This document shows positions 8,553 through 16,947 of a stretch of DNA of 38,394 bases, piece by piece (positions within the stretch are counted from its first letter, which is position 1; the number at the start of each line of letters is the position of its first letter). The translations under genes and the position numbers were made by a program. The stretch is from a bacterium (lineage in GTDB: Bacteria > Zhuqueibacterota > Zhuqueibacteria > Zhuqueibacterales > Geothermadaptataceae), in assembly GCA_024275575.1 (NCBI GenBank), contig JAJRYV010000100.1, positions 1 through 38,394 on the forward strand, written 5' to 3'. The notes below the pieces were generated by a model that saw nothing but the letters and a program-made list of their open reading frames with translations, made no database searches and had not been told where the DNA came from.

Positions 8553-9971
8553 TTACAGCTTCCAGCCGTTCTGATATTCACGCATGACAAATGCGTTTGC
8601 TTCCGGCAGGTTGGTGAATTCACCTTTTTCGCCATCCCATTCCAGTTTCATGTTTTTCGGCGCCATGCGAATGGCGATATTGCCCAGCATCATCGTTTCC
8701 GTCAGTCTCGAGGCATAACCAAAATTTGAAGTCGTCTGTTTGCCTTCTTTGATGCACTGCACCCATTCCTGATGGATGCCCGGCGAACGCGGGATCGTTT
8801 TTTCGGGTAATTTGTAGCTTTTCATGAAAGATTCCGGAACCAGTCGAGGATTCGAGCCATAGCAACCGCACATCAGCAAACCTTTGTCACCGATGAACAG
8901 CACACCACCGTCGGAATCGCCCATCTTGCGACCGGGTTCGATGCCTTCCGGCCTTTTCGGCATGATACCGCCATCAGACCAGGTGAGTTTAACCGGCGGC
9001 AGCCCCTCTCTCGCCGGGAAATCATAGCTGATTCTTGAAGCTACCGGCCAGGATTCACTATTGAATTTCGTCGAACTGGCCTGAATCGTGGTTGGATATT
9101 TCATTTTCAGGGCATGGTAAGGAATATCGAAAATATGGGCGCCCATGTCACCGAGAGCGCCGGTGCCGAAATCACACCAGGCCCGCCAGGCCCAGGGGGC
9201 ATACGCCGGATGATAGGGCCGATATGGCGCCGGGCCAATCCACAAATTCCAATCAAGCGAGGACGGCACAGAGGGAATTTCCATTGGTCTGTCCATACCC
9301 GTTTTCCAGACCGGGCGATTGGTCCAGCATTCAACTTGCCGAACTTCACCAATAGCGCCGTCTTCCAGCCATTCACAGATTAGCCGGATGCCTTCGCCGG
9401 CATGTCCCTGATTGCCCATCTGGGTGATCACGCCGGCCTTTTTCGCTGCTTCGCGCAGCCTGCGCGCTTCACCGACACAATAGGTTAAAGGTTTCTGTAC
9501 GAATGCATGTTTGCCGCGTTTGATTGCCGTCATCGCAGCGATGGCGTGAAAATGATCGGGTGTGCTCACAGTCACCGCATCGATATCTTTTTCTTTATCT
9601 AACATCACACGAAAATCTTTGTATTTTCTGGATTTTTCGAGAGGATTTTTACCATCGCCATTGCCCGCGGCTTTTTGCTCATCAGCGTATTGTTGCGCTC
9701 GTCGCAGGGTATCGGCCATTTTCACGTCGTCGACATCACAGAGCGCGACGATGTTTTCGGTCGAAACCGCTGCGATATCCGAACGCCCTTTGCCACCGAC
9801 GCCAATTGCAGCAATATTAAGCTTGTCGCTCGGCGCGACGAAACCGGGACCGCCAAGTACATGGCGTGGTACGATCATAAATGCGGCTGAGGCTAAAGCC
9901 GATGATTGCAGAAATTCACGCCGGCTGACCCCGGGATTTTGGGAAACGGGTTTCACTTTTTTGGTCTGCAT
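8553..9971 (-). CDS. Tat-exported Gfo/Idh/MocA family oxidoreductase
   Basis: The 472-residue protein is an NAD(P)-dependent sugar oxidoreductase of the Gfo/Idh/MocA family. A twin-arginine signal is clear (SRREFL at residues 16-21, hydrophobic core LASAAFMIVP), so it is probably exported folded with its cofactor. The Rossmann fold starts at LNIAAIGVGGKGRSDI. DAVTVSTPDHFHAIAAMTAI is followed by FVQKPLTY, where the lysine of the family's EKP motif is kept (Q replaces E). The C-terminal domain begins around GEVRQVECWTNRP. Family members of this type oxidise C3 of glycosides. GGGAG before the ATG gives a good ribosome binding site. The 164-base region upstream holds a palindrome and a hairpin, so this gene may also start its own transcript. 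Confidence 0.9.
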   Translation of the reverse strand: MQTKKVKPVSQNPGVSRREFLQSSALASAAFMIVPRHVLGGPGFVAPSDKLNIAAIGVGGKGRSDIAAVSTENIVALCDVDDVKMADTLRRAQQYADEQKAAGNGDGKNPLEKSRKYKDFRVMLDKEKDIDAVTVSTPDHFHAIAAMTAIKRGKHAFVQKPLTYCVGEARRLREAAKKAGVITQMGNQGHAGEGIRLICEWLEDGAIGEVRQVECWTNRPVWKTGMDRPMEIPSVPSSLDWNLWIGPAPYRPYHPAYAPWAWRAWCDFGTGALGDMGAHIFDIPYHALKMKYPTTIQASSTKFNSESWPVASRISYDFPAREGLPPVKLTWSDGGIMPKRPEGIEPGRKMGDSDGGVLFIGDKGLLMCGCYGSNPRLVPESFMKSYKLPEKTIPRSPGIHQEWVQCIKEGKQTTSNFGYASRLTETMMLGNIAIRMAPKNMKLEWDGEKGEFTNLPEANAFVMREYQNGWKL

Positions 9972-10036
9972 AATTCACTCCCTCAATTTTATAAGATTCA
10001 ACTTTTTAAAAATTCTAATTTCTGTTTAGCCTCACC

Positions 10037-10051
10037 CTTGATAATATCAAG
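10037..10051. promoter_or_regulatory. 15-bp perfect palindrome, possible operator
   Basis: CTTGATAATATCAAG is a perfect palindrome (7-bp arms around one central base), 66 to 80 bases upstream of the oxidoreductase start codon. It abuts the larger hairpin to its right. Its position suits a regulator binding site, but no second copy was noticed in the window. Confidence 0.4.
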
Positions 10052-10053
10052 CA

Positions 10054-10102
10054 AAAGCGTCTCGCTGAGCGTAACGCTCGTGCCACTCGGCGAGGACGCT
10101 TT
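10054..10102. repeat. REP-like imperfect inverted repeat
   Basis: The left arm AAAGCGTCTCGC (10054-10065) pairs with GCGAGGACGCTTT (10090-10102) with one bulged base, and a nested hairpin GAGCG-TAA-CGCTC lies at 10067-10079. It is GC-rich against an AT-rich surrounding and has no T-tract, so it looks more like an extragenic palindromic repeat than an intrinsic terminator. It lies between the epimerase and oxidoreductase genes. Confidence 0.5.
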
Positions 10103-10135
10103 CGCTCTATATACAAAAATTGCCTAACATGGCAT

Positions 10136-11404
10136 TCACCTTCCTTCATTGATTTTCTGCTGTTTTTCAAGCACTTTTTCGAGTTTACGCACCGTCAGGC
10201 AGGTGCCGCGAACCGTATGATAAAAAACCTTCCAGCTCGTACCCATATAATCCCAGATCGGTTTGCCACCGGTATCGAGCAATGCCCGCCATTCGCCCAA
10301 CTCGTGATTGATCATTTTGCTGAAAACGAAATCGTGGATATTTCTGAAAGCCTGCAAGTATTTATCATCCCGGGTAAGCAGCCAGGCATCGAGAAAACCG
10401 ACGAGGGCCTCGGCTTGCTGCCAGAATTCTTTCGTCGATTCGGTCACCGGCCCCGAGCGCAATCCTTCGACAAAAAGCCCGCCCTGCTGCCAGTCGACGC
10501 CAAACTTATAAGTATGTTCAAAGATTGGCTGCACGCGCGCCAAATGCTTCCCGGGTGAAATTCCGAGAATAGTCAATGCGTGTAAATAGAGCCAGGCGAG
10601 TTCAATGTTGTGGCCGTAAGAGGTGATGTCCGGTGATTTGCCGTCATCATCGAAGCGATCGCGTCCCCACACCGTATCTAGCTCGATATTAGCGATCGCC
10701 TGCCAGTCTTCGGTGAACATGGAAATACCGGTACCGGTTTCCGGATCTACCATCTTGGCAAAAATCAATTCGATAATCGTTTCCAGCGCCTGCTGGTGTT
10801 TTTTTTCACCTGTCAGTTCAAACAAGGTCGTGTATGCCTCCATCAGATGCATGTGCACATCAAGCGATTTGTGGGTGTTGTATGTTGCATGCGCTTTTTT
10901 CAAATTAAACTGCCGGTCAAAATGTTCGAAATAGCAGCCGTTGACGGAATCAGCCGCTTTTTCCTGCAACAGATCAAAAATTCGGATCGCTTCATTTTTA
11001 GACTGCTCGTCGCCGGTTAGCAGGCTGTATTCAGCAAGCGCATAAATTAAAAAACTGTGACCGTAAACGATTTTATTGGTATCGAGAATGCGGCCGTCCT
11101 CATCGACGATCCAGAAATAACCATCATATTTCTCGTCACGAAAATATTTGAAAAGAAAATCGATGCCCTGCTGCAGCGCTGCTTCGGCGCCGGGCCAGTC
11201 AAAACCGAGCCGTCTTGCATGTGCAATGCTAAAGATAGAGCGGCATTGCGCGAGAAAGGATTTCTCGGTAATTTCAGAGCGCTTGCCGAAACGATCATAG
11301 TTGGTTTGAAAGCCGCCGTATTTTTCATCGACGGCGCGGGCGATCCAAAACGGGATGAGTTTTTCCTGCAAATATGTTTGTGTTTTTTCGAGGTAGTTTT
11401 GCAT
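10136..11404 (-). CDS. AGE family sugar epimerase/isomerase
   Basis: The 422-residue protein has the alpha/alpha-barrel pattern of the N-acylglucosamine 2-epimerase (AGE) superfamily: FWIARAVDEKYGGFQTNYD at the N-terminus, KSFLAQCRSIFSIAHARRLG, SYGHNIELAWLY with a likely catalytic histidine, and a C-terminal YHTVRGTC with the second conserved histidine. The YGHNIE wording is closer to the cellobiose/mannobiose 2-epimerase branch than to classical GlcNAc 2-epimerase, so the substrate is left open. In this context it could feed ManNAc-type sugars into NagA/NagB or epimerise a disaccharide. It follows the MFS gene by 52 bases and is likely co-transcribed with it. Confidence 0.87.
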   Translation of the reverse strand: MQNYLEKTQTYLQEKLIPFWIARAVDEKYGGFQTNYDRFGKRSEITEKSFLAQCRSIFSIAHARRLGFDWPGAEAALQQGIDFLFKYFRDEKYDGYFWIVDEDGRILDTNKIVYGHSFLIYALAEYSLLTGDEQSKNEAIRIFDLLQEKAADSVNGCYFEHFDRQFNLKKAHATYNTHKSLDVHMHLMEAYTTLFELTGEKKHQQALETIIELIFAKMVDPETGTGISMFTEDWQAIANIELDTVWGRDRFDDDGKSPDITSYGHNIELAWLYLHALTILGISPGKHLARVQPIFEHTYKFGVDWQQGGLFVEGLRSGPVTESTKEFWQQAEALVGFLDAWLLTRDDKYLQAFRNIHDFVFSKMINHELGEWRALLDTGGKPIWDYMGTSWKVFYHTVRGTCLTVRKLEKVLEKQQKINEGR

Positions 11405-11434
11405 TTTTAAATCCGTAAAATCCGTGTTCAGAAA

Positions 11435-11451
11435 ATGTCGATAAACGACAT
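11435..11451 (-). terminator. Short hairpin just after the MFS stop codon (weak)
   Basis: ATGTCG and CGACAT form a 6-bp stem with a 5-base loop directly downstream of the MFS stop; the minus-strand continuation is TTTC only. It may stabilise or partly end the transcript rather than act as a true terminator. Confidence 0.25.
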
Positions 11452-11456
11452 GGCAT

Positions 11457-12965
11457 CTACGTAATTTCCTCCGGCCTGTATCCGCCTTGTGAACGGAAAT
11501 ATAAAATGAGAATCAGATAGCCAATCAGCATGATTAAAGGAAAGATCGCCACTGTCGCAAGTGCATTTTGTTTCGCTTTGCTGGTGATCGTTGTCAGCAG
11601 CGATTTTTCTTCATCGCTCACCTGTGCGAGTTTTTGCTGGTCAAGCGGCCGGTATTTACCGAAAACACTGTTTTTTCCTGCGCCAACCACCTGCTGATGC
11701 AAAGTCGAATTTGTGCTCAGGAGCTCGCGATCGATCTCCTTATCCTGAATATTACCGAGGAATGCAGCGCCGATAACCCCGACGCTGAGCATGCCGACGC
11801 CCGCGATAGCGTTGAGCGTTAGTGCACCGCCGCGGGGAAATCGTTCTGCGACAACACCGAGCATCGTCGGCCAGAAAAATGTTTTGCCCAGGCCATAGAG
11901 TGTCGCCGATAAAAATATGGTAAAACCGAATGAGCGCGAAAGTGCGATCAATCCGATAGAAGCGATAATTGAACTGATCGCCAGCAAACCGAGGGGAGAA
12001 AATTTTTCGATTATCGGTCCGGCGGAGAAACGCAAAACCATCATGATGAAAGCAGTATAAACCAGCACCCAGCCGCCCTGCAAGCCGAGTTCAGCCATGA
12101 CCGGCGTCATCAGATCGGAAATCCAGCTATCGGTGCCGAGCTCGGTCGTAGCCAGCGGAATCATAATGAGCAGGAGAAAGAAGAACATCGGCCGGCCCAG
12201 GGAGCGCACATAAAGTCCGTAGCCGATGAGCAGAACAAGTGCAATCGTCAACTCGACCAAACCGGACCAGTCGAAAACCCGTCCGACTTCGCGTACCATG
12301 AGCCCGACGACGATAATGGCGCTCAGGATACCGGCTTCCTGCAGCATTGCTTTAAACGAAACGCCGGCCAAAACCCGCTCGTGCACAGGAAATTTACGCC
12401 GGAACATCATGATGCCATAAGCCACTGTGGGAATGAGAATGAGCCCGACTTTCCAGCGCCAGTCCATTTCCACCCCCATGCCCAGGGCCAATAAACCACC
12501 GAGCACCATGCCGCCGGGCCAGCCGGCGTGTAAAATATTCAGCCATTTGGTTTTTTCTTTGGAAAAAAGCGTCGCCACAACAGGATTGATCACCGCTTCG
12601 ACGGTACCGCTGCCGAGTGAAACGATAAAGGTGCCGATGTACAGCATCCAGTAGCCGTTGGCAAAAATGAGCAAAAAAACGGAAGAAAAATGGCAAACAA
12701 AAGCGAAGGCCATGGCTTTGCCGTAGCCGATTTTATCGATGACAAAACTGAAGAGCACGATACTGATGGCGAATGGCCACAGACCTACCCCAAAGAGCTC
12801 CCCTTTTTGCGTTTCGCTTAAATTGAATTGTACGCCCCAATCCGCGATGACCTGCGTGCGAATAATAAAGCCGAAAGCCGTGGCGATGAGCGCGATGAAA
12901 CACGCCCAAAACAACCATTTCATTTCATCGGAAGAACCGGTCTGTCCCTCGTTTTGTTTGCGCAT
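11457..12965 (-). CDS. MFS transporter
   Basis: This 502-residue inner-membrane protein has about 12 hydrophobic helices and the look of a major facilitator superfamily permease. After the first helix comes WGVQFNLSETQKGELFGVGLW, then SFVIDKIGYGKAMAFA (the loop 2-3 region), an amphipathic central segment (residues ~195-215) and a second half with RFSAGPIIEKFSPLGLLAIS. A hydrophilic insert of about 60 residues (QDKEIDRELLSTNSTLHQQ onwards) sits before the last helix, which is unusual. The substrate is probably a sugar, judged from the neighbouring epimerase. The ATG at 12965 is preceded by AGGG and GGAG. It is the first gene of the catabolic cluster and has a recognisable promoter. Confidence 0.88.
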   Translation of the reverse strand: MRKQNEGQTGSSDEMKWLFWACFIALIATAFGFIIRTQVIADWGVQFNLSETQKGELFGVGLWPFAISIVLFSFVIDKIGYGKAMAFAFVCHFSSVFLLIFANGYWMLYIGTFIVSLGSGTVEAVINPVVATLFSKEKTKWLNILHAGWPGGMVLGGLLALGMGVEMDWRWKVGLILIPTVAYGIMMFRRKFPVHERVLAGVSFKAMLQEAGILSAIIVVGLMVREVGRVFDWSGLVELTIALVLLIGYGLYVRSLGRPMFFFLLLIMIPLATTELGTDSWISDLMTPVMAELGLQGGWVLVYTAFIMMVLRFSAGPIIEKFSPLGLLAISSIIASIGLIALSRSFGFTIFLSATLYGLGKTFFWPTMLGVVAERFPRGGALTLNAIAGVGMLSVGVIGAAFLGNIQDKEIDRELLSTNSTLHQQVVGAGKNSVFGKYRPLDQQKLAQVSDEEKSLLTTITSKAKQNALATVAIFPLIMLIGYLILILYFRSQGGYRPEEIT

Positions 12966-12998
12966 AACTCCATCCCTCTTTAAAAATTGGCGGTTTTA

Positions 12999-13027
12999 AA
13001 AATATACGATCATAGGCAACAAGTCAA
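12999..13027 (-). promoter_or_regulatory. Sigma70-like promoter of the catabolic cluster
   Basis: On the minus strand TTGACT (13027-13022) and TATTTT (13004-12999) are separated by exactly 17 bases, placing the transcript start about 27 bases before the MFS start codon. The 271-base gap between the parvulin and MFS genes otherwise holds only a 10-bp tandem repeat (13151-13170). Confidence 0.45.
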
Positions 13028-13236
13028 TCAAAGCAAAGTCAGAAAAAGTTATGGGAAACGTTCTGGACTGCACGTTACCACAAATGGCGTAAATTCATTT
13101 GAAATAAGGCCCGTCTTACTTCAGCAAAGATAATAAACTATCAGAAAACGAAGTTGTAAAAAGTTGTAAAACTAAGGATAGCATCAATGTCCCGGAGGTA
13201 AGAGAAGAATGCTCATGCCGGAAGCTGTCGCTATGT

Positions 13237-14655
13237 TTACCGATCCAAAGTACTCTTCCGCGTATTTTGTATTTCTTTCTGCTTTCGGGCTTCGTCCAGA
13301 GCGGCAGAAAAATTACCATCGAAAAACGCAAAGTTATATTTTTGCAGCAAGAGGTTTTCAAAATTCTCACGCAGTTCACGTTCGAATTCAAAACGTTTTT
13401 TCCCGGCATCTTTACTTGCTGCGAGTTGTTGGCCAACCTTGTCCGTGATTTCTTTTTTATAGAGCAACATTCGCAAGAGTTCATCGCTGATATTGTCGAG
13501 CTGAGTTTTTATTTCCGGTGATTCGTGCATCTGCAATTCTTTTGCATACAGAGCAAGAATGCGTTGTTCTGTAAGGCTTTTCAGTTTCTTTTTAAAATTG
13601 GCAACTGTTTCCGGCGCCCTTTTTTCGTCGACAAATAATTCGCGGGTTTTAATCTCGCCACCAGAGAAGGTGACCAGTATTTTGTCAAAATCAGTTTCAT
13701 CAAGTTTTTCTGTATCGATCGCATCTAATGCATCGGTTGTTCTTTTCCCGGTAAGCTTCTGCAGAATTTCCTGAACAACAGCGTTTTTTTTAATGTAATC
13801 GAAATGTGTCGAAACTCGCGCCATGCGCTCATCGATTTTTTTCTGAATGTTATGACTGTGTGTGCGATAAAGTGTTTTCCAGATTCGATCCTTCACTTTT
13901 TCCAATGGCGGCACCGGCACTTCCCGGGTTTCACGTTTCATGAGCACATAATAACCACTGATTCCCTGAACCGGTTTTGAATATGAATTATTTTTTAACG
14001 TATCCATCACAGTGCGCAAGATTTCATCTCCCATCGATTCAGGAATAATGAATCCGATATCCCCACCTTTATCTTTACTGGTAATGTCCTGTGAATAGTG
14101 CTTTGCCAGTTCCTTAAAAGACCGCCCTTTTTTCAGCAGTTTGTAAACATAGTCGATCGTATCTTTCTGCGAATTTTTAAATGCATCGCTCGATTCAGTT
14201 AAAAACGGTCGCATGATATAAAACATATGGTGCTGTGGTGAATATTCGCTGTAAAATTTTTGTACCAGGCTATCATTGATCACCTTATCGATAAACTCCT
14301 GTCGCATGTATTTGGTGAAAAGTACACGACTCTCATTTTTACGCAAAGTGGCGAGATAGGTAGAGTCACTGCGATATCCGCGGGCTATGGCCTCAGCGCG
14401 GCTGATTTTCATCAGGGCCTGCATTCTGACAATATCACGCAGGTTTTGCTCATCCGGCCATTTATCCGGCTTGAATTGGGTACTCGCGAGATAGTGTTCA
14501 ACATACTCTTTTGGGGTAATTGACCCCCCGTTAAAGGTTGCCAGATCACTATGTTCATCAGATTTGCAACATGAAAAAACAACCAGCAGGGTAACGATTA
14601 AAAATAAGCGGCTAAATAATCTTAAGGCAAATTTTTGAGGTAAAAATGCAGGCAT
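13237..14655 (-). CDS. Parvulin-type peptidyl-prolyl isomerase lipoprotein
   Basis: The 472-residue protein starts with a lipoprotein signal (LLVVFSC, C29 or C30). Residues ~40-140 form a SurA/PrsA-like N-terminal chaperone region. Residues ~141-242 are a good parvulin domain: FKELAKHYSQDITSKDKGGDIGFI, then PVQGISGYYVLMKRETREV. Further helical chaperone-like sequence follows to the end. It probably helps fold exported or outer-membrane proteins in the periplasm. AAGGA 7 bases before the ATG supports the start. A strong intrinsic terminator lies between it and the upstream gene, with only 22 bases between the T-tract and the start codon, so its expression may depend on read-through. Confidence 0.85.
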   Translation of the reverse strand: MPAFLPQKFALRLFSRLFLIVTLLVVFSCCKSDEHSDLATFNGGSITPKEYVEHYLASTQFKPDKWPDEQNLRDIVRMQALMKISRAEAIARGYRSDSTYLATLRKNESRVLFTKYMRQEFIDKVINDSLVQKFYSEYSPQHHMFYIMRPFLTESSDAFKNSQKDTIDYVYKLLKKGRSFKELAKHYSQDITSKDKGGDIGFIIPESMGDEILRTVMDTLKNNSYSKPVQGISGYYVLMKRETREVPVPPLEKVKDRIWKTLYRTHSHNIQKKIDERMARVSTHFDYIKKNAVVQEILQKLTGKRTTDALDAIDTEKLDETDFDKILVTFSGGEIKTRELFVDEKRAPETVANFKKKLKSLTEQRILALYAKELQMHESPEIKTQLDNISDELLRMLLYKKEITDKVGQQLAASKDAGKKRFEFERELRENFENLLLQKYNFAFFDGNFSAALDEARKQKEIQNTRKSTLDR

Positions 14656-14677
14656 GACTATTCCTTTTGAAATTCAT

Positions 14678-14710
14678 AAAAAAACGGGATTGCCCCGAAG
14701 TGCAATCCCG
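14678..14710 (-). terminator. Strong intrinsic terminator after the duplicated-domain gene
   Basis: CGGGATTGC (14685-14693) and GCAATCCCG (14702-14710) form a perfect 9-bp stem with an 8-base loop. On the minus strand it is followed by seven T residues (14684-14678). It lies 22 bases downstream of the stop of the duplicated-domain gene. Confidence 0.9.
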
Positions 14711-14731
14711 AAATTTAAGCAAAAACAGTCA

Positions 14732-16786
14732 CTATTTCAACAGCAACATTTTTTTGGTTTGTTTAAACGAATTCGATTGAAAAGTATAATAATAAACACC
14801 GCTGGGCACAGCAACGCCAAAAGCATTTTTACCGTTCCATTTCACCGAATGGGTTCCTGCCGTAACTACACCGTTGACCAGTGTCCGGACTTTTTGCCCG
14901 AGGATATTATAAATCACGATCGAAGCCTGGCCCGCTTTACCGATAGTGTAATCAATCATCGTTTCCGGGTTGAACGGGTTGGGATAGTTATAGCCCAGCT
15001 CATAATGATCAGTGATGGCCAGTGGATTTTCAGCGACAGCAGAGGGCATTGCGATTGTGATTTCCTGGCGGGAACTGAAATCGACACCCCAGTCATCCAT
15101 CGGTGTTTCGATCATACCACAGACTGCAACGACGTCACCTGCCTGGAAAATACTCGATCCGTCTTTGCGGGAAAAATAATCACGCAGAGTTCGTGTCGAC
15201 ATGCCAACTTCGAGGAAATCATCGCCCCATGAATGGGCCATCCAGTCAGCCTGGCCATCGATCGTTAAAGGATCATCACTGGAATTATTCAACAGCAAAC
15301 CGTCGTGAGCCATGCCATGGCTTGAATCTGCATCAACAATCGTCCAGTTGCCAATTTCATATTCGGAACCGGTATCGGTCTGGCCATTATATTCGGAATA
15401 ATCGGCTGCCCAATAATCCATATTGCGAATGCCGCCACCATCGAATTCCGGACGATATCTGGCGCCCCATTCCAGCATTATTTCCGCACCGATAGGCGCG
15501 ACGCCTGGAACGCTTTGGCTTTGGAGATAACCTACCGGCGTATAATGGGTTTCATACCAGGCAACATTCCAGCCTGTGGTCGCATCATTATCAGTATCGA
15601 CGAGCAGATGATAATAACCGCGCGAATAGGGATAATCGACGCCGTCTTTATTGCTGGATGCTGCGTTGTTCGGCCAGGCCGGGCCGCCCCAGAAACGCAG
15701 GAAGAAATATATCGCATCACCGCCAGGTTCGAAAAATGTTTTTATTTCTTTCAGGTCGACGATATCGCTTACCAGGGCACCGACTTCTGCCGGAAACAAA
15801 CCATCGACGTTATCGACCCAGTCTTCACCAGTTATGCCGGCCCAATCACTGTCATCGCTATCAAAAGTCATGGTTGACGGACGGGCTGGAATTGCAGGTA
15901 CAACGATTTCGCCACGCGTTGTGAAATCAACGCCCCAGTCATCCATCGGCGTTTCGACCATACCACAAAAACCGATGACGTCTCCTTCATTGAAAAAATC
16001 CATACCTTTTGCAGCAAAATACTCCTTAAGTGGTGTAATTTCAATACCATACTCAAGAAAATCATTGCCCCAGGCATGACCATTCCAGAATGAACGATAT
16101 GTATCATCGAGGAAAGGCTGATAGTCACTGCTGTTGATTTTAGTAGAGCCCTGCCACATCATTGCTTTGGCAGAATCCGGTGAAGGTATGGGCATGTTGA
16201 AAATTTCATATTCGGAGCCAGTATCTGTCTGGCCGTTGTATTCTGAATAATCGGCAGCCCAATAGTCCATACTGCGAATGCCGCCACCATCATATTCGGG
16301 ATAATAGCGAGCGCCCCATTCTGTCATCAGTTCTGCGCCAATTGGGGTTGCGTCAGGCACATTTTGGCTTTGCAAATAGCCGACAGGCGTGTAATGGGTT
16401 TCATACCAGGCAACATTCCAGCCGGTGGTTGCATCATTGTCAAGGTCATAAAGCACGTGATAATAACCACGAGAATAGGGATAATCGACGCCGTCTTTAT
16501 TGCTGGAAGCGGCGTTGTTTGGCCAAGCCGGGCCACCCCAGAAACGAATGATCGACATCAACTGATTACCAACAATCGTCCCTTGTACTTCACGAATGTC
16601 AACGATGTCACTCACCAGGGCGCCGACCTCAGCCGGGAACAAACCGTCGACATTATCGACCCATTTAACGGTGTCGATACCCGCCCAGTCTGACTCATCA
16701 CCATCCATAAAAATTTGTGAAAAAGCAGGTGTGACAAAAGTGAAGATGCAAAAGGTAATACATAAAACCAGAGCAATTTTCTTCAT
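14732..16786 (-). CDS. Secreted protein with two tandem copies of a ~270-residue domain and a sorting domain
   Basis: The start at 16786 (GAGGAATGTGTC before ATG) gives a clear signal peptide ending AFSQ and a 684-residue product. Two homologous units follow, residues ~28-296 and ~309-578. Each begins D-S-D-W-A-G-I and contains WVDNVDGLFPAEVGALVSDI, LRFWGGPAWPNNAASSNKDG, WNVAWYETHYTPVGYLQSQ and PMDDWGVDF. The acidic stretch DTDNDATTGW suggests calcium binding, and the fold may be carbohydrate-binding-like (CBM9-type), but I do not recognise the domain with certainty. The last ~85 residues are a FlgD-like sorting domain (LGYNYPNPFNPETMIDYTI, ending KQTKKMLLLK), so the protein is probably delivered to the cell surface. 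A LacI-like site lies upstream and a strong terminator downstream. Confidence 0.85.
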   Translation of the reverse strand: MKKIALVLCITFCIFTFVTPAFSQIFMDGDESDWAGIDTVKWVDNVDGLFPAEVGALVSDIVDIREVQGTIVGNQLMSIIRFWGGPAWPNNAASSNKDGVDYPYSRGYYHVLYDLDNDATTGWNVAWYETHYTPVGYLQSQNVPDATPIGAELMTEWGARYYPEYDGGGIRSMDYWAADYSEYNGQTDTGSEYEIFNMPIPSPDSAKAMMWQGSTKINSSDYQPFLDDTYRSFWNGHAWGNDFLEYGIEITPLKEYFAAKGMDFFNEGDVIGFCGMVETPMDDWGVDFTTRGEIVVPAIPARPSTMTFDSDDSDWAGITGEDWVDNVDGLFPAEVGALVSDIVDLKEIKTFFEPGGDAIYFFLRFWGGPAWPNNAASSNKDGVDYPYSRGYYHLLVDTDNDATTGWNVAWYETHYTPVGYLQSQSVPGVAPIGAEIMLEWGARYRPEFDGGGIRNMDYWAADYSEYNGQTDTGSEYEIGNWTIVDADSSHGMAHDGLLLNNSSDDPLTIDGQADWMAHSWGDDFLEVGMSTRTLRDYFSRKDGSSIFQAGDVVAVCGMIETPMDDWGVDFSSRQEITIAMPSAVAENPLAITDHYELGYNYPNPFNPETMIDYTIGKAGQASIVIYNILGQKVRTLVNGVVTAGTHSVKWNGKNAFGVAVPSGVYYYTFQSNSFKQTKKMLLLK
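15053..16705 (-). repeat. Tandem duplication inside the secreted protein gene
   Basis: Units at 15899-16705 and 15053-15862 encode the two homologous domains, separated by a 36-base linker. Similarity is visible at DNA level, with corresponding sites 846 to 849 bases apart (for example CCCCAGTCATCCATCGG at 15087 and 15933), so the duplication is either recent or kept similar by conversion. Confidence 0.85.
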
Positions 16787-16912
16787 GACACATTCCTCGT
16801 TTTGTGAAAAATTTGATTTAAATAAAAAACGACTCGTACCCGGCCTTACCTCCTTTCTTTTTCCGGTGCACAAAAGTATAGTTTGTTTCTACCTAAAAAC
16901 ACTTAATATGCA

Positions 16913-16928
16913 ATACAATCGTTTGCAT
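16913..16928 (-). promoter_or_regulatory. LacI-type operator candidate upstream of the duplicated-domain gene
   Basis: The minus strand reads ATGCAAACGATTGTAT, an imperfect palindrome matching the site at 28790-28805 in 14 of 16 positions. It lies 127 to 142 bases before the start codon at 16786. A TATACT box lies between it and the gene (minus strand, about 16875-16880). Confidence 0.5.
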
Positions 16929-16947
16929 TAATGGTTAAAAAAATACG

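Noticed and set aside
13151-13170. Two tandem copies of AAGTTGTAAA
   Set aside because: Only two short copies in an AT-rich spacer far from a start codon; chance is a sufficient explanation.
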